Shown here: one piece after another, positions 7,845 to 16,737 of the stretch
Layout of the letters: each line of letters begins with the position of its first letter
How positions within the stretch are numbered: the stretch's first letter is position 1
Assembly: GCA_031277615.1 (NCBI GenBank)
Contig: JAITMC010000011.1
Location: 62,001-126,000, forward strand
DNA from: Chryseobacterium sp.
GTDB taxonomy: Bacteria; Bacteroidota; Bacteroidia; Flavobacteriales; Weeksellaceae
Direction of reading: 5' to 3'
Length of the DNA stretch: 64,000 nucleotides
Translations under genes and position numbers: made by a program
The notes under the pieces: generated by a model
The model's input: only the letters and a program-made list of their open reading frames with translations
Database searches by the model: none
What the model was told of the DNA's origin: nothing

Positions 7845-9365
7845 TTGTGACTGTGTGGTTAAAGAATTTTCCATAGATCCCCATGAATTTCACTGATGCT
7901 TGTGGATGTTTTTTCTCGCGCAGATAACACAGATTTTTGTTTCTAAACCTAACAGATTTTCACTCCTTCACCAATAAAAATCGTAGATTTTTTAAGGACT
8001 TTAGTGAACTTCTATGCGTAATGCATTAAACTCAAGGTTACTTACGTGTTCAAATCTTTTGTTGCTTTTGTGGTTAAAAGAATCTCCCACAGATTCCGCA
8101 GATAACACAGATGTTTGTGGATATTTTTCTCGCGCAGATTGTGCGGATTTCGCAGATTTTGATATCCCAATAAAATCGTAGATTTTTTTAAGAACTTTAG
8201 TGAACTTCTATGCGCAATGCATTAAACTCAAGGTTACTTACGTGTTCAAATCTTTTGTTGTTTTTATAGTTAAAAGAATCTCCCACAGATACGCTGATTT
8301 CACAGATCTTGTGAGTGTTTTTTCTCCCGCAGATTTTGCGGATTGAGCTGATTTAGACTTCACTAATAAAAATCGTAGATTTTTTTAAGAACTTTAGTGA
8401 ACTTCTATGCGCAATGCATTAAACTCAAGGTTACTTACATGTTCAAATCTTTTGTTGCTTTTGTGGTTAAAAAGAATCCCCCACAGATTCCGCAGATAAC
8501 ACAGATGTTTGTGGATATTTTTCTCGCGTAGATTTTGATATCCCAATAAAATCGCAGATTTTTAAGAACTTTAGTGAACTTCTATGCGCAATGCATTAAC
8601 TCAAGGTTACTTACGTGTTCAAATCTTTTGTTGCTTTTGTGGTTAAAAAGAATCTCCCACAGATTCCGCAGATAACACAGATGTTTGTGGGTATTTTTCT
8701 CGCGCAGATTGTGCGGATTTCGCAGATTTTGATATCCCAATAAAATCGTAGATTTTTTAAGAACTTTAGTGAACTTCTATGCGCAATGCATTAAACTCAA
8801 GGTTACTTACATGTTCAAAGCTTTTGTTGCTTTTATGGTTGGAAAGAATCTCCCACAGAACCCGCTGATTTCACAGATCTTGTGGATGTTTTTCTCGCGC
8901 AGATTGTGCGGATTGAGCAGATTTTGATATCCCAGTAAAATCGTAGATTTTTTAAGGACTTTAGTGAACTTCTATGCGCAATGCATTAAACTCAAGGTTA
9001 CTTACGTGTTCAAATCTTTTGTTGCTTTTGTGGTTAAAAAGAATCTCCCACAGATTCCGCAGATAACACAGATGTTTGTGGATATTTTTCTCGCGTAGAT
9101 TTTGATATCCCAATAAAATCGCAGATTTTTAAGAACTTTAGTGAACTTCTATGCGTAATGCATTAAACTCAAGGTTACTTACGTGTTCAAAGCTTTATTG
9201 CTTTTGTGGTTAAAATAATTTCCCACAGATACGCTGATTTCACAGATCTTGTGGGTGTTTTTTCTCGCGCAGATTGTGCGGATTGAGCAGATTTTAATTC
9301 ACCAATAAAAATCGCAGGTTTTTAAAAGCTTTAATTCTATATGCGATGCATTAAACTTAGCAGCT
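7845..9365. repeat. Tandem array of about eight 175-200 bp repeats with higher-order structure
   Basis: The core ACTTTAGTGAACTTCTATGC recurs near 8000, 8193, 8393, 8568, 8764, 8959 and 9135, with a decayed eighth copy near 9325. Units come in three types: A (starting near 8088 and 8658), B with ACGCTGATTTCACAG or a close variant (8284, 8854, 9224), and A-prime lacking about 20 bp (8482, 9049). The order A-B-A-prime occurs twice, at a period of about 570 bp, then B again. No long ORF crosses the array. Related units in reverse orientation lie at about 35125-35710. Confidence 0.85.
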
Positions 9366-9479
9366 TCAATTTTCAAATTTGATGGTTTTTAATTTAATTT
9401 TCATTAAAAATAAAACAACTGATAGTCAATCATTTAAAAACAAAAACATTCTATGATGTATCTGTGTCGTAGCTGTTTT

Positions 9480-9512
9480 TTTGGAATTTTGCAGGCTGAA
9501 TAAATATGTTTG
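9480..9512 (+). promoter_or_regulatory. Promoter of RNA unit 3
   Basis: TTTG at 9480-9483, a 21-nt spacer and TATGTTTG at 9505-9512. The shared 18-mer is at 9455-9472. Confidence 0.75.
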
Positions 9513-9517
9513 CATTG

Positions 9518-9625
9518 TAAAAATAATGTCCCCTCTTTGTAATCAATCTGGTAAAAAATTAAAAAAACACAACAATGAAAAAACAGACACAAATGAGAAA
9601 TTATTACCGGGCGAGGGGGCTTTTT
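9518..9625 (+). ncRNA. Putative structured small RNA, copy 3 (about 108 nt)
   Basis: A shortened paralogue of the RNAs at 6342 and 7433, missing roughly 90 nt of the 5' part. The terminal stem is GTCCCCTC (9528-9535) with GAGGGGGC (9613-9620) followed by five T; its sequence differs from the other copies but pairs fully, with one G-U. The inner stem is reduced to TCTG/CAGA. The CAGACACAAATGAGAAA stretch in the internal loop is kept in all three copies and may be the functional part. Confidence 0.6.
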
Positions 9626-9653
9626 CTGACATTTCCAAATCTATGTTATATAA

Positions 9654-9690
9654 AAATACCCTCATAAATTATTTTTTTTGAGGGTATTTA
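9654..9690. terminator. Bidirectional terminator hairpin
   Basis: AAATACCCTCA and TGAGGGTATTTA form an 11-bp stem around an AT-rich loop, with T-rich flanks on both strands. It lies 29 nt past the stop of the minus-strand gene ending at 9719 and could also serve plus-strand transcription. Confidence 0.6.
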
Positions 9691-9718
9691 TTTTATTGGG
9701 ATTACGGTATCCGTACTG

Positions 9719-10237
9719 TTATTTCCAGTAGCTCCAGACGTTGCCATCAAATACAGCCAATGTCTTACTCGCTGTGTCATAACAGATCATTCCCGGATAT
9801 GGATTTTTCACATTGATATGCGGCGAGGTTATTTTAGGCAGAATCATCGCCTTATTGTCTGACTCCAGGACTAGAACACCATCTGCACTGCTGGCAGTAG
9901 CACCAATAATTACCCCATTTCCGGATTCATCGGAAGTATTTCCTGAAATTGCTCCTGAATTACCGGCATCTGTAAGTGCTTTCCAGGTATTGTTCTCATA
10001 TACTTTCACTTTATTATCCGTCACATCAAAAACAAAGGTGCCATTGGCAAGACCCGCTCCTGAAGGAAGCCCTGACGTGGCCGGAAGAATCAGTCCTTTG
10101 GTATTTCCCGCTGAACTATTGAAATCTAAAACGGTACTGTTCCCATCTACCATGTCTTTTCCGATCGCAACCTGGGCGTAAAAAGCATCAAAAATCAACA
10201 GTGCAACCACTATACTTATATGTTTTATATTTTTCAT
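9719..10237 (-). CDS. Secreted hypothetical protein with C-terminal GM-x-YD-type repeat motif
   Basis: 172 residues. Starts with a signal peptide (hydrophobic residues about 8-20, ending FYAQ). The rest is rich in Gly, Ser, Asn and Asp. Two segments of the form VFDVTDNKVKVYENNTWK and MICYDTASKTLAVFDGNVW resemble each other: each has a Asp turn, a hydrophobic strand, then a Tyr/Phe-x-Asn/Gly-x-x-Trp end. The upstream gene encodes a protein with the same C-terminal motif, 18 nt away, so both are probably one transcription unit and exported. The motif resembles those at the ends of many Bacteroidota surface proteins and phage fibres. Function unknown. Confidence 0.75.
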   Translation of the reverse strand: MKNIKHISIVVALLIFDAFYAQVAIGKDMVDGNSTVLDFNSSAGNTKGLILPATSGLPSGAGLANGTFVFDVTDNKVKVYENNTWKALTDAGNSGAISGNTSDESGNGVIIGATASSADGVLVLESDNKAMILPKITSPHINVKNPYPGMICYDTASKTLAVFDGNVWSYWK

Positions 10238-10255
10238 CGTATTTGCTCTTTAAGA

Positions 10256-11305
10256 TTAATCATTACATCCTCTTTGGATACATTTCCATTCGGAACCGTT
10301 ATAAAGCTTTACACATTTATCCTGGATATCATACACCAGCATTCCCTCTCTGGGCTCAGCAACAGCGTCTCCCGGCTGAGGGGTCTGACTGACGTGGGCT
10401 ACTCTTGAAACCACAAACCCTTTAGATTTTGATTCCAGGGCCAGGAAGCCATTGGGAATATTTTCAGGCCATAAACTGTTCTTTTGCTGTACCGTTATTC
10501 CGAATTTCGTATATCCGTCCGGAATACCCGTAGCACCAGGCTTGGTACAGTATTCATCCATTTCATCGATTACTTCTGGTGCATAGCCACATGATGATTT
10601 ATCCGCCGGAAGACCTGCCGGCCACAGGGAAGGACACAATGCCGGAGTGGCATTAGGACCACAGAAACTGGATCCTCCGGGAAGCATTCCTACTACAGAG
10701 TCCATAGCTATCGCCACGATCTGACTGTCATTACTGAGAATGGAAGTTCCACCGCCGCTTACCTGACCTTTGGCAATACAGTAAGCTTTTCCAGTGGGGG
10801 CTCCTACATAGTTCACAAAAGGATAAGTCGTGGACTGCTGGTTGAATGTTCCGCAAATTTCCACCACACTGCCTGTACTCATTTCTATTACCGCAGAAGT
10901 CCCCGGAAAATTCCCTAAGAAGGTAGGATCCCCCTGATTAACAGATCCCGTAAGTGACAGATAAGCTCTGGCTCCTAATTTAACTTTTGAATTCTTTTGG
11001 CTTCCGAAGTTCCCGATCAGGACTGCACCTTCAGCTTTTACAGCGGCCTGATCATTGATTTCAAGATCTCCAAAGACTGTAACTCCCTTCACTGTAAGCA
11101 CCCCGGACTGAATAATCAGAACCGCATCAGCAGGAATAGCAATATCGGTAACTAAAGTAAGATTCCCATTAAGGCAATAGGTGTTCCCTGAAGTCATTGC
11201 CTGTCCTGTATACGGTATACACTGCGCGCCCGCAATACCGTAAAAAAGGACTAAAAAAAAGAAAATCACTTTTTCATTAATAAAGCGAAAATTTAAATTA
11301 TCCAT
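10256..11305 (-). CDS. Secreted hypothetical protein, Cys-containing, same C-terminal motif
   Basis: 349 residues. The N-terminal hydrophobic stretch (about residues 10-27) looks like a signal peptide. Residues about 40-200 have a repetitive beta-rich pattern (NGNLTLVTDIAIPADAVLI and so on) that suggests a beta-helix. The C-terminal 60 residues end in GMLVYDIQDKCVKLYNGSEW, the motif shared with the downstream gene. Twelve or so Cys suggest disulphides in an extracellular protein. No gliding or type IX sorting domain was recognised. Function unknown. Confidence 0.7.
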   Translation of the reverse strand: MDNLNFRFINEKVIFFFLVLFYGIAGAQCIPYTGQAMTSGNTYCLNGNLTLVTDIAIPADAVLIIQSGVLTVKGVTVFGDLEINDQAAVKAEGAVLIGNFGSQKNSKVKLGARAYLSLTGSVNQGDPTFLGNFPGTSAVIEMSTGSVVEICGTFNQQSTTYPFVNYVGAPTGKAYCIAKGQVSGGGTSILSNDSQIVAIAMDSVVGMLPGGSSFCGPNATPALCPSLWPAGLPADKSSCGYAPEVIDEMDEYCTKPGATGIPDGYTKFGITVQQKNSLWPENIPNGFLALESKSKGFVVSRVAHVSQTPQPGDAVAEPREGMLVYDIQDKCVKLYNGSEWKCIQRGCND

Positions 11306-11641
11306 ACTATTTTACAAAAAATTAACATTTTTTTCATATTTAATTAATTAAAATATGAAAATTTTATATCATAAAAAGCACGAACAATTTATATACCAAA
11401 CTGTACATTTAACATAATAAAAAAAATAAGAGAAGGAAACCAATCCCTATTTTTTCTATACAGGAAAGGCATTAGCGGAAATAAAAAAAAGTGAAAAAAA
11501 ATTTCCACTTTTCATCTGTTTTTAATCCGGATTATTAAGAAAGACTTCATCATTTCTAACATAAAAACATTATTTATATTCTTTTGAAATTTCAGCCTCC
11601 AAGTTCTGTTTTTTTTGTTAATCAACCTGAAATCAGGTGAT
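11306..11641. other. AT-rich intergenic region
   Basis: Very AT-rich. Apart from the terminator at 11481-11512 I see nothing. The promoter of the 10256-11305 gene should lie near its right-hand start, but no perfect TAnnTTTG was found. Confidence 0.5.
11481..11512 (-). terminator. Candidate terminator of the McrBC operon
   Basis: On the minus strand AAAAGTG, a 12-nt loop and CACTTTT are followed by further T. It lies about 130 nt after the stop codon of the last operon gene. Confidence 0.5.
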
Positions 11642-11995
11642 TTATGAGATTAAAAAATCTCTCCATCCTTCACAGATATCTTTGAAATCCTGCACCGGGA
11701 TGTGTCCGACAAAATTCATGTTGTGATCATAAAAATCCACTTTACCGATAAATACAGAAACTGAAATGGTTGCAGAACCGGTTTCAAATTCTTCACAGGT
11801 TCCATTCATAACCTTTTCTGTTTCAGGAATGATATAATCTGTTAAATCTTCGGCGGAATAATCATTCAGAAAATCGGTCAGAAAGGGATGGCAGGTTTCA
11901 ATGATCCTGATGGTTTTATTTTCGGCAAACCCTTCCCAACGTAGGGTTTTATTCTGAAGTCTGATATTGTATTGGTTGATTAGGTCTTGTTTCAT
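11642..11995 (-). CDS. Small hypothetical protein next to McrBC
   Basis: 117 residues, acidic (many Asp and Glu), no signal peptide or membrane helix. I do not recognise a family. It starts 16 nt after the McrC stop on the same strand, so it is probably co-transcribed with the restriction genes. Accessory, immunity-like or regulatory roles are all possible; nothing in the sequence decides between them. It contains aromatic-rich strands such as VFIGKVDFYDHNMNFVGHI and ends GWRDFLIS. Confidence 0.65.
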   Translation of the reverse strand: MKQDLINQYNIRLQNKTLRWEGFAENKTIRIIETCHPFLTDFLNDYSAEDLTDYIIPETEKVMNGTCEEFETGSATISVSVFIGKVDFYDHNMNFVGHIPVQDFKDICEGWRDFLIS

Positions 11996-12011
11996 CCATG
12001 TTTATACTTTA

Positions 12012-13250
12012 TTATACATCCAGTAATTTTTCTTTTATAAACAGAATAATTTTATTCTTCCAGATTTTTATATCATGATGCGTCGATATATATGCAACCC
12101 CACAAGAAGGTTGAGAAGAATCTTTATTATAATCAATAGAAGCATATTTTCCTGTTATCAGCTTTTCTTCTTCTCCTGGATAAATTAAAGCAGTTGCTGA
12201 TGCCTTATAATAGTGATGATAAGCATACATCTGTCTTAAATCCTCCGGAGAAGGTCCTTTACCGTATAAATTTTTCCATTTGGTATCAAGAACTATTGTC
12301 GTATTTTTTGATTCCAAAACAATATCAGGTTTCATTCTGCTTTTAATTCCATCTTCTGATTTCCAGAACTCTTTTGAAATCTGAGATCTTACTTTAACAT
12401 CAGATTTTATAAATCCCTTTCTCAATACAACAAATACAAACTGCTCCCATAGCCTGTTCATATCGAACATTAAAGCAAGTACATTATTTCTTCCTTTTGA
12501 AACATCAGGATGATAATTTAGTAAAAGCAATTTTGCAATTTGAAGAGCTCTCTCATAATGTTGATTTTTCCTATCATATACTATTTTATCGAAAACTGAT
12601 TCTGTAATTTTTATATCATCCATTTCCGGAAAATTTAAAACTAATGCTCCTAGCCTGCTTTTAAAGTCAGGTTTGCTATTAATCGTATTGATCAGTTTCA
12701 AAGCTTTATAAAGAATACAATGTACTTTATGATATACATTATACTCTGTATATTTCACATAGAATCTTTCTTTATGGACTGAATTTTGAGAAATGTGCTT
12801 TGAGAAATGAAGTTGTCCCTTCATTGTATAAAGGTTTCCTTCTTTTCTATTATATCTTTTAACAAGTCCACGATGCAGTAAAAATTCTAATTCTTTAATA
12901 TATAATTCAAAATATAAATCCAAAATAGAGTTACCTTTAAGTTTAAGATCCGCATTGCCTGTAACCTTAACCTCAAATCCCCAGACTGTTTTAATCATGT
13001 CTATCAATAAACGCCTCCAGACATCTTCATCATTTCGATCTGCTTTTGGTAATACCTCAATAATTGTATTTCCAACTTTTAATATTCCTACATATTGATT
13101 AAATTCTATTCCATTCCTGATCAGTTTAAAGAATGGTGAATAATCACCATAATAATTTTCTAAAGCTTCATTAAGTTTTAGTTTTTTTTCTTCTTCGGTA
13201 AAATAATGCTTACCATGTTCAAAAACTACAATATTTCGTACCCAACTCAT
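12012..13250 (-). CDS. mcrC: McrC-family component of a McrBC restriction system
   Basis: 412 residues. The N-terminal part resembles the McrC region that contacts the McrB ring. The C-terminal third carries a PD-(D/E)xK nuclease core: KPDIVL near residue 308 and VLDTKWK about 12 residues later. McrC stimulates McrB hydrolysis and cuts DNA, in known systems at modified cytosines. Its ATG overlaps the mcrB stop by one base (TAATG), so translation is coupled. Family assignment is firm; the recognised modification is unknown. Confidence 0.92.
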   Translation of the reverse strand: MSWVRNIVVFEHGKHYFTEEEKKLKLNEALENYYGDYSPFFKLIRNGIEFNQYVGILKVGNTIIEVLPKADRNDEDVWRRLLIDMIKTVWGFEVKVTGNADLKLKGNSILDLYFELYIKELEFLLHRGLVKRYNRKEGNLYTMKGQLHFSKHISQNSVHKERFYVKYTEYNVYHKVHCILYKALKLINTINSKPDFKSRLGALVLNFPEMDDIKITESVFDKIVYDRKNQHYERALQIAKLLLLNYHPDVSKGRNNVLALMFDMNRLWEQFVFVVLRKGFIKSDVKVRSQISKEFWKSEDGIKSRMKPDIVLESKNTTIVLDTKWKNLYGKGPSPEDLRQMYAYHHYYKASATALIYPGEEEKLITGKYASIDYNKDSSQPSCGVAYISTHHDIKIWKNKIILFIKEKLLDV

Positions 13251-15814
13251 TATACAGATTGATTCATTAGCAATCGGATGGCTTTAATAAAATCCATTTT
13301 GACATCACTTCCTTCCAACATATAATTTAAATCCGGATTTCTATAATCTATAATTTCGTAGCATTCTTTTTCAGAATAATCGTGCTGATAATCAAATTCT
13401 GCAAAAACAGACGATTCATTTTTCAATCTTACAAATCCTTTTCCCAGCACCAAACCTATTTTACCATAATCACCAAAAAAGTACTCCTGTAATAGAGGTA
13501 TAATATTTTTATAAAAAGACTCCACCATTGTCCAGCTGTTCTTACCTATAAAATACGCATGTCCTATAGCATGATCTTTATCGATTAACTGCTCTATTCT
13601 CTTATTAATTGTTTCTAATAAATCCTTAAGATTAATCCCCGAATATCCATAATCTCTGAAATATGTTCCGTTTGCTAAACTTCTCTTCTTCAGATCACTT
13701 GTCATATTACCCCAGATTTTTTCTCTCTGTTTCCATAATTCATCAGAGGTTCCCAAAAGTTGAAATAATTTACTTTCTTCACTTTTATACTCTTCTTCAT
13801 TCCAACCTGATTCCTCGTATTTCCATAATAGATTTTCTATCATATGAGAAGGGAGCAAAAGTTCCGGTTTAGGAGGCATTTCTTCAAAAGAGAATCTTCT
13901 TCGAAGTGCTGTATCCAAAGCCTCCACGCTACGGTCCGCTGTATTCATCGTCCCGATAATATAAAGATTACGGGGAACTGAAAATTTCTCTTTACTATAA
14001 GGTAGTGTTATTTCTAAGGTTTCTTCATTCCCAATCCTTTTATCTTCTTCTAAAAGGGTTATTAACTCTCCAAAAATTTGTGAAACATTTCCTCTGTTTA
14101 TTTCATCGATAATGAGTACAAAACTCTGAAGACCCTGCTTTTGAGTCATATTAGACGAATAAGTGCTTAATCTGTTTAAAACAGAAATGTAGTAAATACC
14201 TAGTCCTCCTCCTTTTTTAATTTCTTTTTTATTATAATATAGCTCACTTAAAGTACTAATACTTAATGTATGGCTACTACCTCCGCTTGACTTTTTGAAT
14301 CTGATCGACTTTTCTGTGAAACCAAGAATTGTAAATTCTTTATTTTCTTGAGTTAAAGGAAATTCTATTTCATTATTTTCTTCCCATTCATCTTTCAATT
14401 TACTAAAAGCATCTTCAAATGACAATTTAGCACTATCCTTAGATTGTGAACTTAACCAGTTATCTTTTGCCTTTTCACTGATAAGTTTAAAAATTCCGTC
14501 TTTTATATCATAGATAATATCCTTACCACCGTCTTTTCGATCTATTGTATCCGGTTTTATTCCCTCAATAAAATCTTCATAAGACATACTTTGATGAAAA
14601 GTAGTAAAAACAATCTGACCATTTTCCACTAACCTTTCATACTCTTTAGTTATTTCTTTTCTATTTAAGGACAAATCAAATTCAGGATTTACAATTTGTA
14701 TTGCCTTATTAATGGTATTATATGTCTTACCGGTGCCAGGAGGACCATACAAAATCTGATTTAAAGGATATTTTACCTGAGTGTTATTTTTATAGCTCAT
14801 ATTATTAATTCTCAATTCTTTTACTGTATCAATTAGCTTTTCAAAAGTAGCCTCAAAAAGTTCATCCAAGGCAGTTATTATATTATCTACAACATCTTCG
14901 TCTGAAAGTTTAAATGTATTGCAATGTGAAACAGAATTTCCATAATGCCATTTTTTCCATTTCAAAAAATCAGGCAGTAACCCCAATTTACTCCTCATAA
15001 ATTCTGCACTTTTTTCATCTTCAAAATGAAGATCTACCGAAATATTTTTTTTTTCTATGATAATCTCATAGTGAGCACTTACATGGTTGAAATAGTGTTC
15101 TTTATCAAACATCCAGATATGTTCTCTACCGACTTTTCCAAAATCATATTCTAATTGATTTTTTTGAACATATTCTTTAAGATTATTAACAAGTGCTTTA
15201 AAGTTCATTGCTTTTCTGTCCCATTCTTTTTTTTCTGCATAAATCTGATTAGCAATTAAAAGAGTTTGATTTTCTGGCGATTGAGTTGTTTCCAAATCAG
15301 AAAATTTAGTTTTCAGTTCTTTTACAAATGAATCTGAATGATAAGAATGACCCAAATAATAGTTCGAGATTAATTCTCTATGACTTACTGCAATAGAATT
15401 AATATTATTAATCGGATCAGCCAGCATATCTAAAGCATTCTTCACCGTTATATTCACCTTATCTGGATTATATTTATAATAAAAGGTATTAATGACCCAG
15501 GGTTTCATTCTGACTCCGACTTTTGCCAATACTCTTTTATCTTCATATCTATTGTAAATTGTTTTGTTTCTTGCATGTAGGTCACAATAAGATATGATTT
15601 CAAAAAACAATTCTTTTACTGAATAAAATTTATGATCTTTTGGAAGTTCAGCAAAAAAACTATAGTTATCTAAAAGATTACGTAATTCATCTTGCCCCGT
15701 ATCGGAAAGAATAATATCCAGCCATTTTTGTAAAGCATCTTTTCCTTTTTGAAAATAAAATTCCTTTGAATGGATTAAGTCTTGAGATTCATTTTTTACT
15801 ATTTCAGTGGACAT
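13250..15814 (-). CDS. mcrB: McrB-family AAA+ GTPase/ATPase of a McrBC restriction system
   Basis: 854 residues, larger than E. coli McrB (459). The AAA+ core has Walker A YGPPGTGKTYN near residue 357, Walker B LIIDEINRG near 570, and the McrB signature TMNTADRS near 625, followed by LDTALRRRF. The first 340 residues form a separate part with no sequence I recognise; in McrB proteins this end reads the DNA target, so specificity may be novel. The operon has a good promoter at 15854-15886. The gene is visibly more AT-rich than its neighbours, which fits acquisition by transfer. Confidence 0.93.
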   Translation of the reverse strand: MSTEIVKNESQDLIHSKEFYFQKGKDALQKWLDIILSDTGQDELRNLLDNYSFFAELPKDHKFYSVKELFFEIISYCDLHARNKTIYNRYEDKRVLAKVGVRMKPWVINTFYYKYNPDKVNITVKNALDMLADPINNINSIAVSHRELISNYYLGHSYHSDSFVKELKTKFSDLETTQSPENQTLLIANQIYAEKKEWDRKAMNFKALVNNLKEYVQKNQLEYDFGKVGREHIWMFDKEHYFNHVSAHYEIIIEKKNISVDLHFEDEKSAEFMRSKLGLLPDFLKWKKWHYGNSVSHCNTFKLSDEDVVDNIITALDELFEATFEKLIDTVKELRINNMSYKNNTQVKYPLNQILYGPPGTGKTYNTINKAIQIVNPEFDLSLNRKEITKEYERLVENGQIVFTTFHQSMSYEDFIEGIKPDTIDRKDGGKDIIYDIKDGIFKLISEKAKDNWLSSQSKDSAKLSFEDAFSKLKDEWEENNEIEFPLTQENKEFTILGFTEKSIRFKKSSGGSSHTLSISTLSELYYNKKEIKKGGGLGIYYISVLNRLSTYSSNMTQKQGLQSFVLIIDEINRGNVSQIFGELITLLEEDKRIGNEETLEITLPYSKEKFSVPRNLYIIGTMNTADRSVEALDTALRRRFSFEEMPPKPELLLPSHMIENLLWKYEESGWNEEEYKSEESKLFQLLGTSDELWKQREKIWGNMTSDLKKRSLANGTYFRDYGYSGINLKDLLETINKRIEQLIDKDHAIGHAYFIGKNSWTMVESFYKNIIPLLQEYFFGDYGKIGLVLGKGFVRLKNESSVFAEFDYQHDYSEKECYEIIDYRNPDLNYMLEGSDVKMDFIKAIRLLMNQSV

Positions 15815-15853
15815 TAGTTTTTATCTTTTGGTATTAATTTATTTACTTTTTAG

Positions 15854-15886
15854 AAAAAGTATAGTTAAACCGCAAGTATAAGCAAA
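15854..15886 (-). promoter_or_regulatory. Promoter of the McrBC operon
   Basis: Minus strand TTTG (plus-strand 15883-15886), 21-nt spacer, then TACTTTTT (15854-15861), a 7/8 match to TAnnTTTG. The spacing equals that of the three RNA promoters. About 35 nt of leader separates it from the mcrB ATG. Confidence 0.55.
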
Positions 15887-15931
15887 ATCTTCAATTCCTG
15901 ATTACGGGAAACCTTATTTTTCTGAAGAATT

Positions 15932-16654
15932 TTACAGTCCTTTTCTGCCTTCCATCCAATACGCCTGCGACCGGATGCATTTCGGGGCCACGCCTTTTGC
16001 TTTCAGGAACTTACGGATCAGGGCCATGGTTTCTCCGTTTCCGGTGAGATAAAAGACCACTTCATCATGATGGATGGCCTGTTTTTCTTCTCTCAGGAAA
16101 TCGGTTAAAGCTTCTATGATCTCCAGGCGATCATTTTTGGGGGTATGATATCCGTACAGCCCGAAAGTTTCAAGCACGGCAGGATCATCAAGTTCATGCA
16201 GGCAGACAAAAGAACAGCCGGTCTCTTCAGCCGCTTCTTTGAAGGACAGCGAACTTCCCAGCGAGGTTTCGTCTCCAATAGAGAAATGAATTCCGGCATC
16301 AGGTTCATAGAAGCGCTTTCCTCTTGGCATAAGGATTTTTACAACATCTCCGGGAGACAGGTTACGGATGAACCTGCTTCCGGCAGCATCGGTATTGTGA
16401 AGATGGAAAATTACCTCAAAGGTACCTTCTTTTTTACGAAAGCTGAAGGGCGAGTAATTCCGGAAATCCCTGTCATTAACTCTGATCCCTATGGCATAAC
16501 CCGGTTCAAAATCAACAGTATCCAGATCTGTACCGAAACGTATTCTCCGAAGATTTTCTGATACGGGTTCTATATGGGTAACGGTACATTCTTTAAATTT
16601 TGAGGACCAGACATTTTCTACGGTGTCATTGATCCATTTCGGTAAACTCGGCAT
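15932..16654 (-). CDS. Siderophore-interacting protein (FAD-dependent ferric reductase family)
   Basis: 240 residues. FAD-binding beta-barrel with the family motif RNYSPFSFRK near residue 65, HLHN and AGSRFIRNLSPGD, then a NAD(P)H-like half starting around FSIGDETSLGSSLSF, and VVFYLTGNGETM near the C-terminus. SIP proteins reduce ferric siderophores in the cytoplasm to release iron. An AraC-type regulator gene lies 83 nt upstream on the same strand. No siderophore biosynthesis gene is in the window, so use of a foreign siderophore or another redox role is possible. Confidence 0.88.
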   Translation of the reverse strand: MPSLPKWINDTVENVWSSKFKECTVTHIEPVSENLRRIRFGTDLDTVDFEPGYAIGIRVNDRDFRNYSPFSFRKKEGTFEVIFHLHNTDAAGSRFIRNLSPGDVVKILMPRGKRFYEPDAGIHFSIGDETSLGSSLSFKEAAEETGCSFVCLHELDDPAVLETFGLYGYHTPKNDRLEIIEALTDFLREEKQAIHHDEVVFYLTGNGETMALIRKFLKAKGVAPKCIRSQAYWMEGRKGL

Positions 16655-16737
16655 GTTTATTTTTTACTGCAAAGGAAGCTTCAAAATGGAAATATACCGA
16701 TAGCTCTTCCGTGGGAATTATTGGACAAAACGCGGTT

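Larger units (their letters stand above)
5864..9718. other. Gene-free, repeat-rich intergenic region of about 3.9 kb
   Basis: I find no gene with coding character here. The region contains three paralogous promoter/RNA units (from about 6230, 7320 and 9405), two perfect hairpins near 6032-6078 and 6190-6221, a terminator-like hairpin at 6600-6630, two REP-like hairpins at 7106-7183, a short dispersed repeat at about 6041 and 7672, and a long tandem repeat array from about 7845 to 9365. The segments around 6115-6545 and 7205-7632 resemble each other along their length, so they arose by duplication. Confidence 0.8.

Noticed and set aside
7845..9365. CRISPR array
   Set aside because: Repeat units are 175-200 bp and the units are contiguous, without short unique spacers; no cas gene is near.
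6230..9625. Retron msr-msd or tracrRNA identity for the RNA units
   Set aside because: No reverse transcriptase, cas9 or CRISPR repeat in the window, and no matching anti-repeat.
9481..9681. 66-codon plus-strand ORF
   Set aside because: Lies over the promoter and body of RNA unit 3 and a terminator hairpin; not kept in the other copies.
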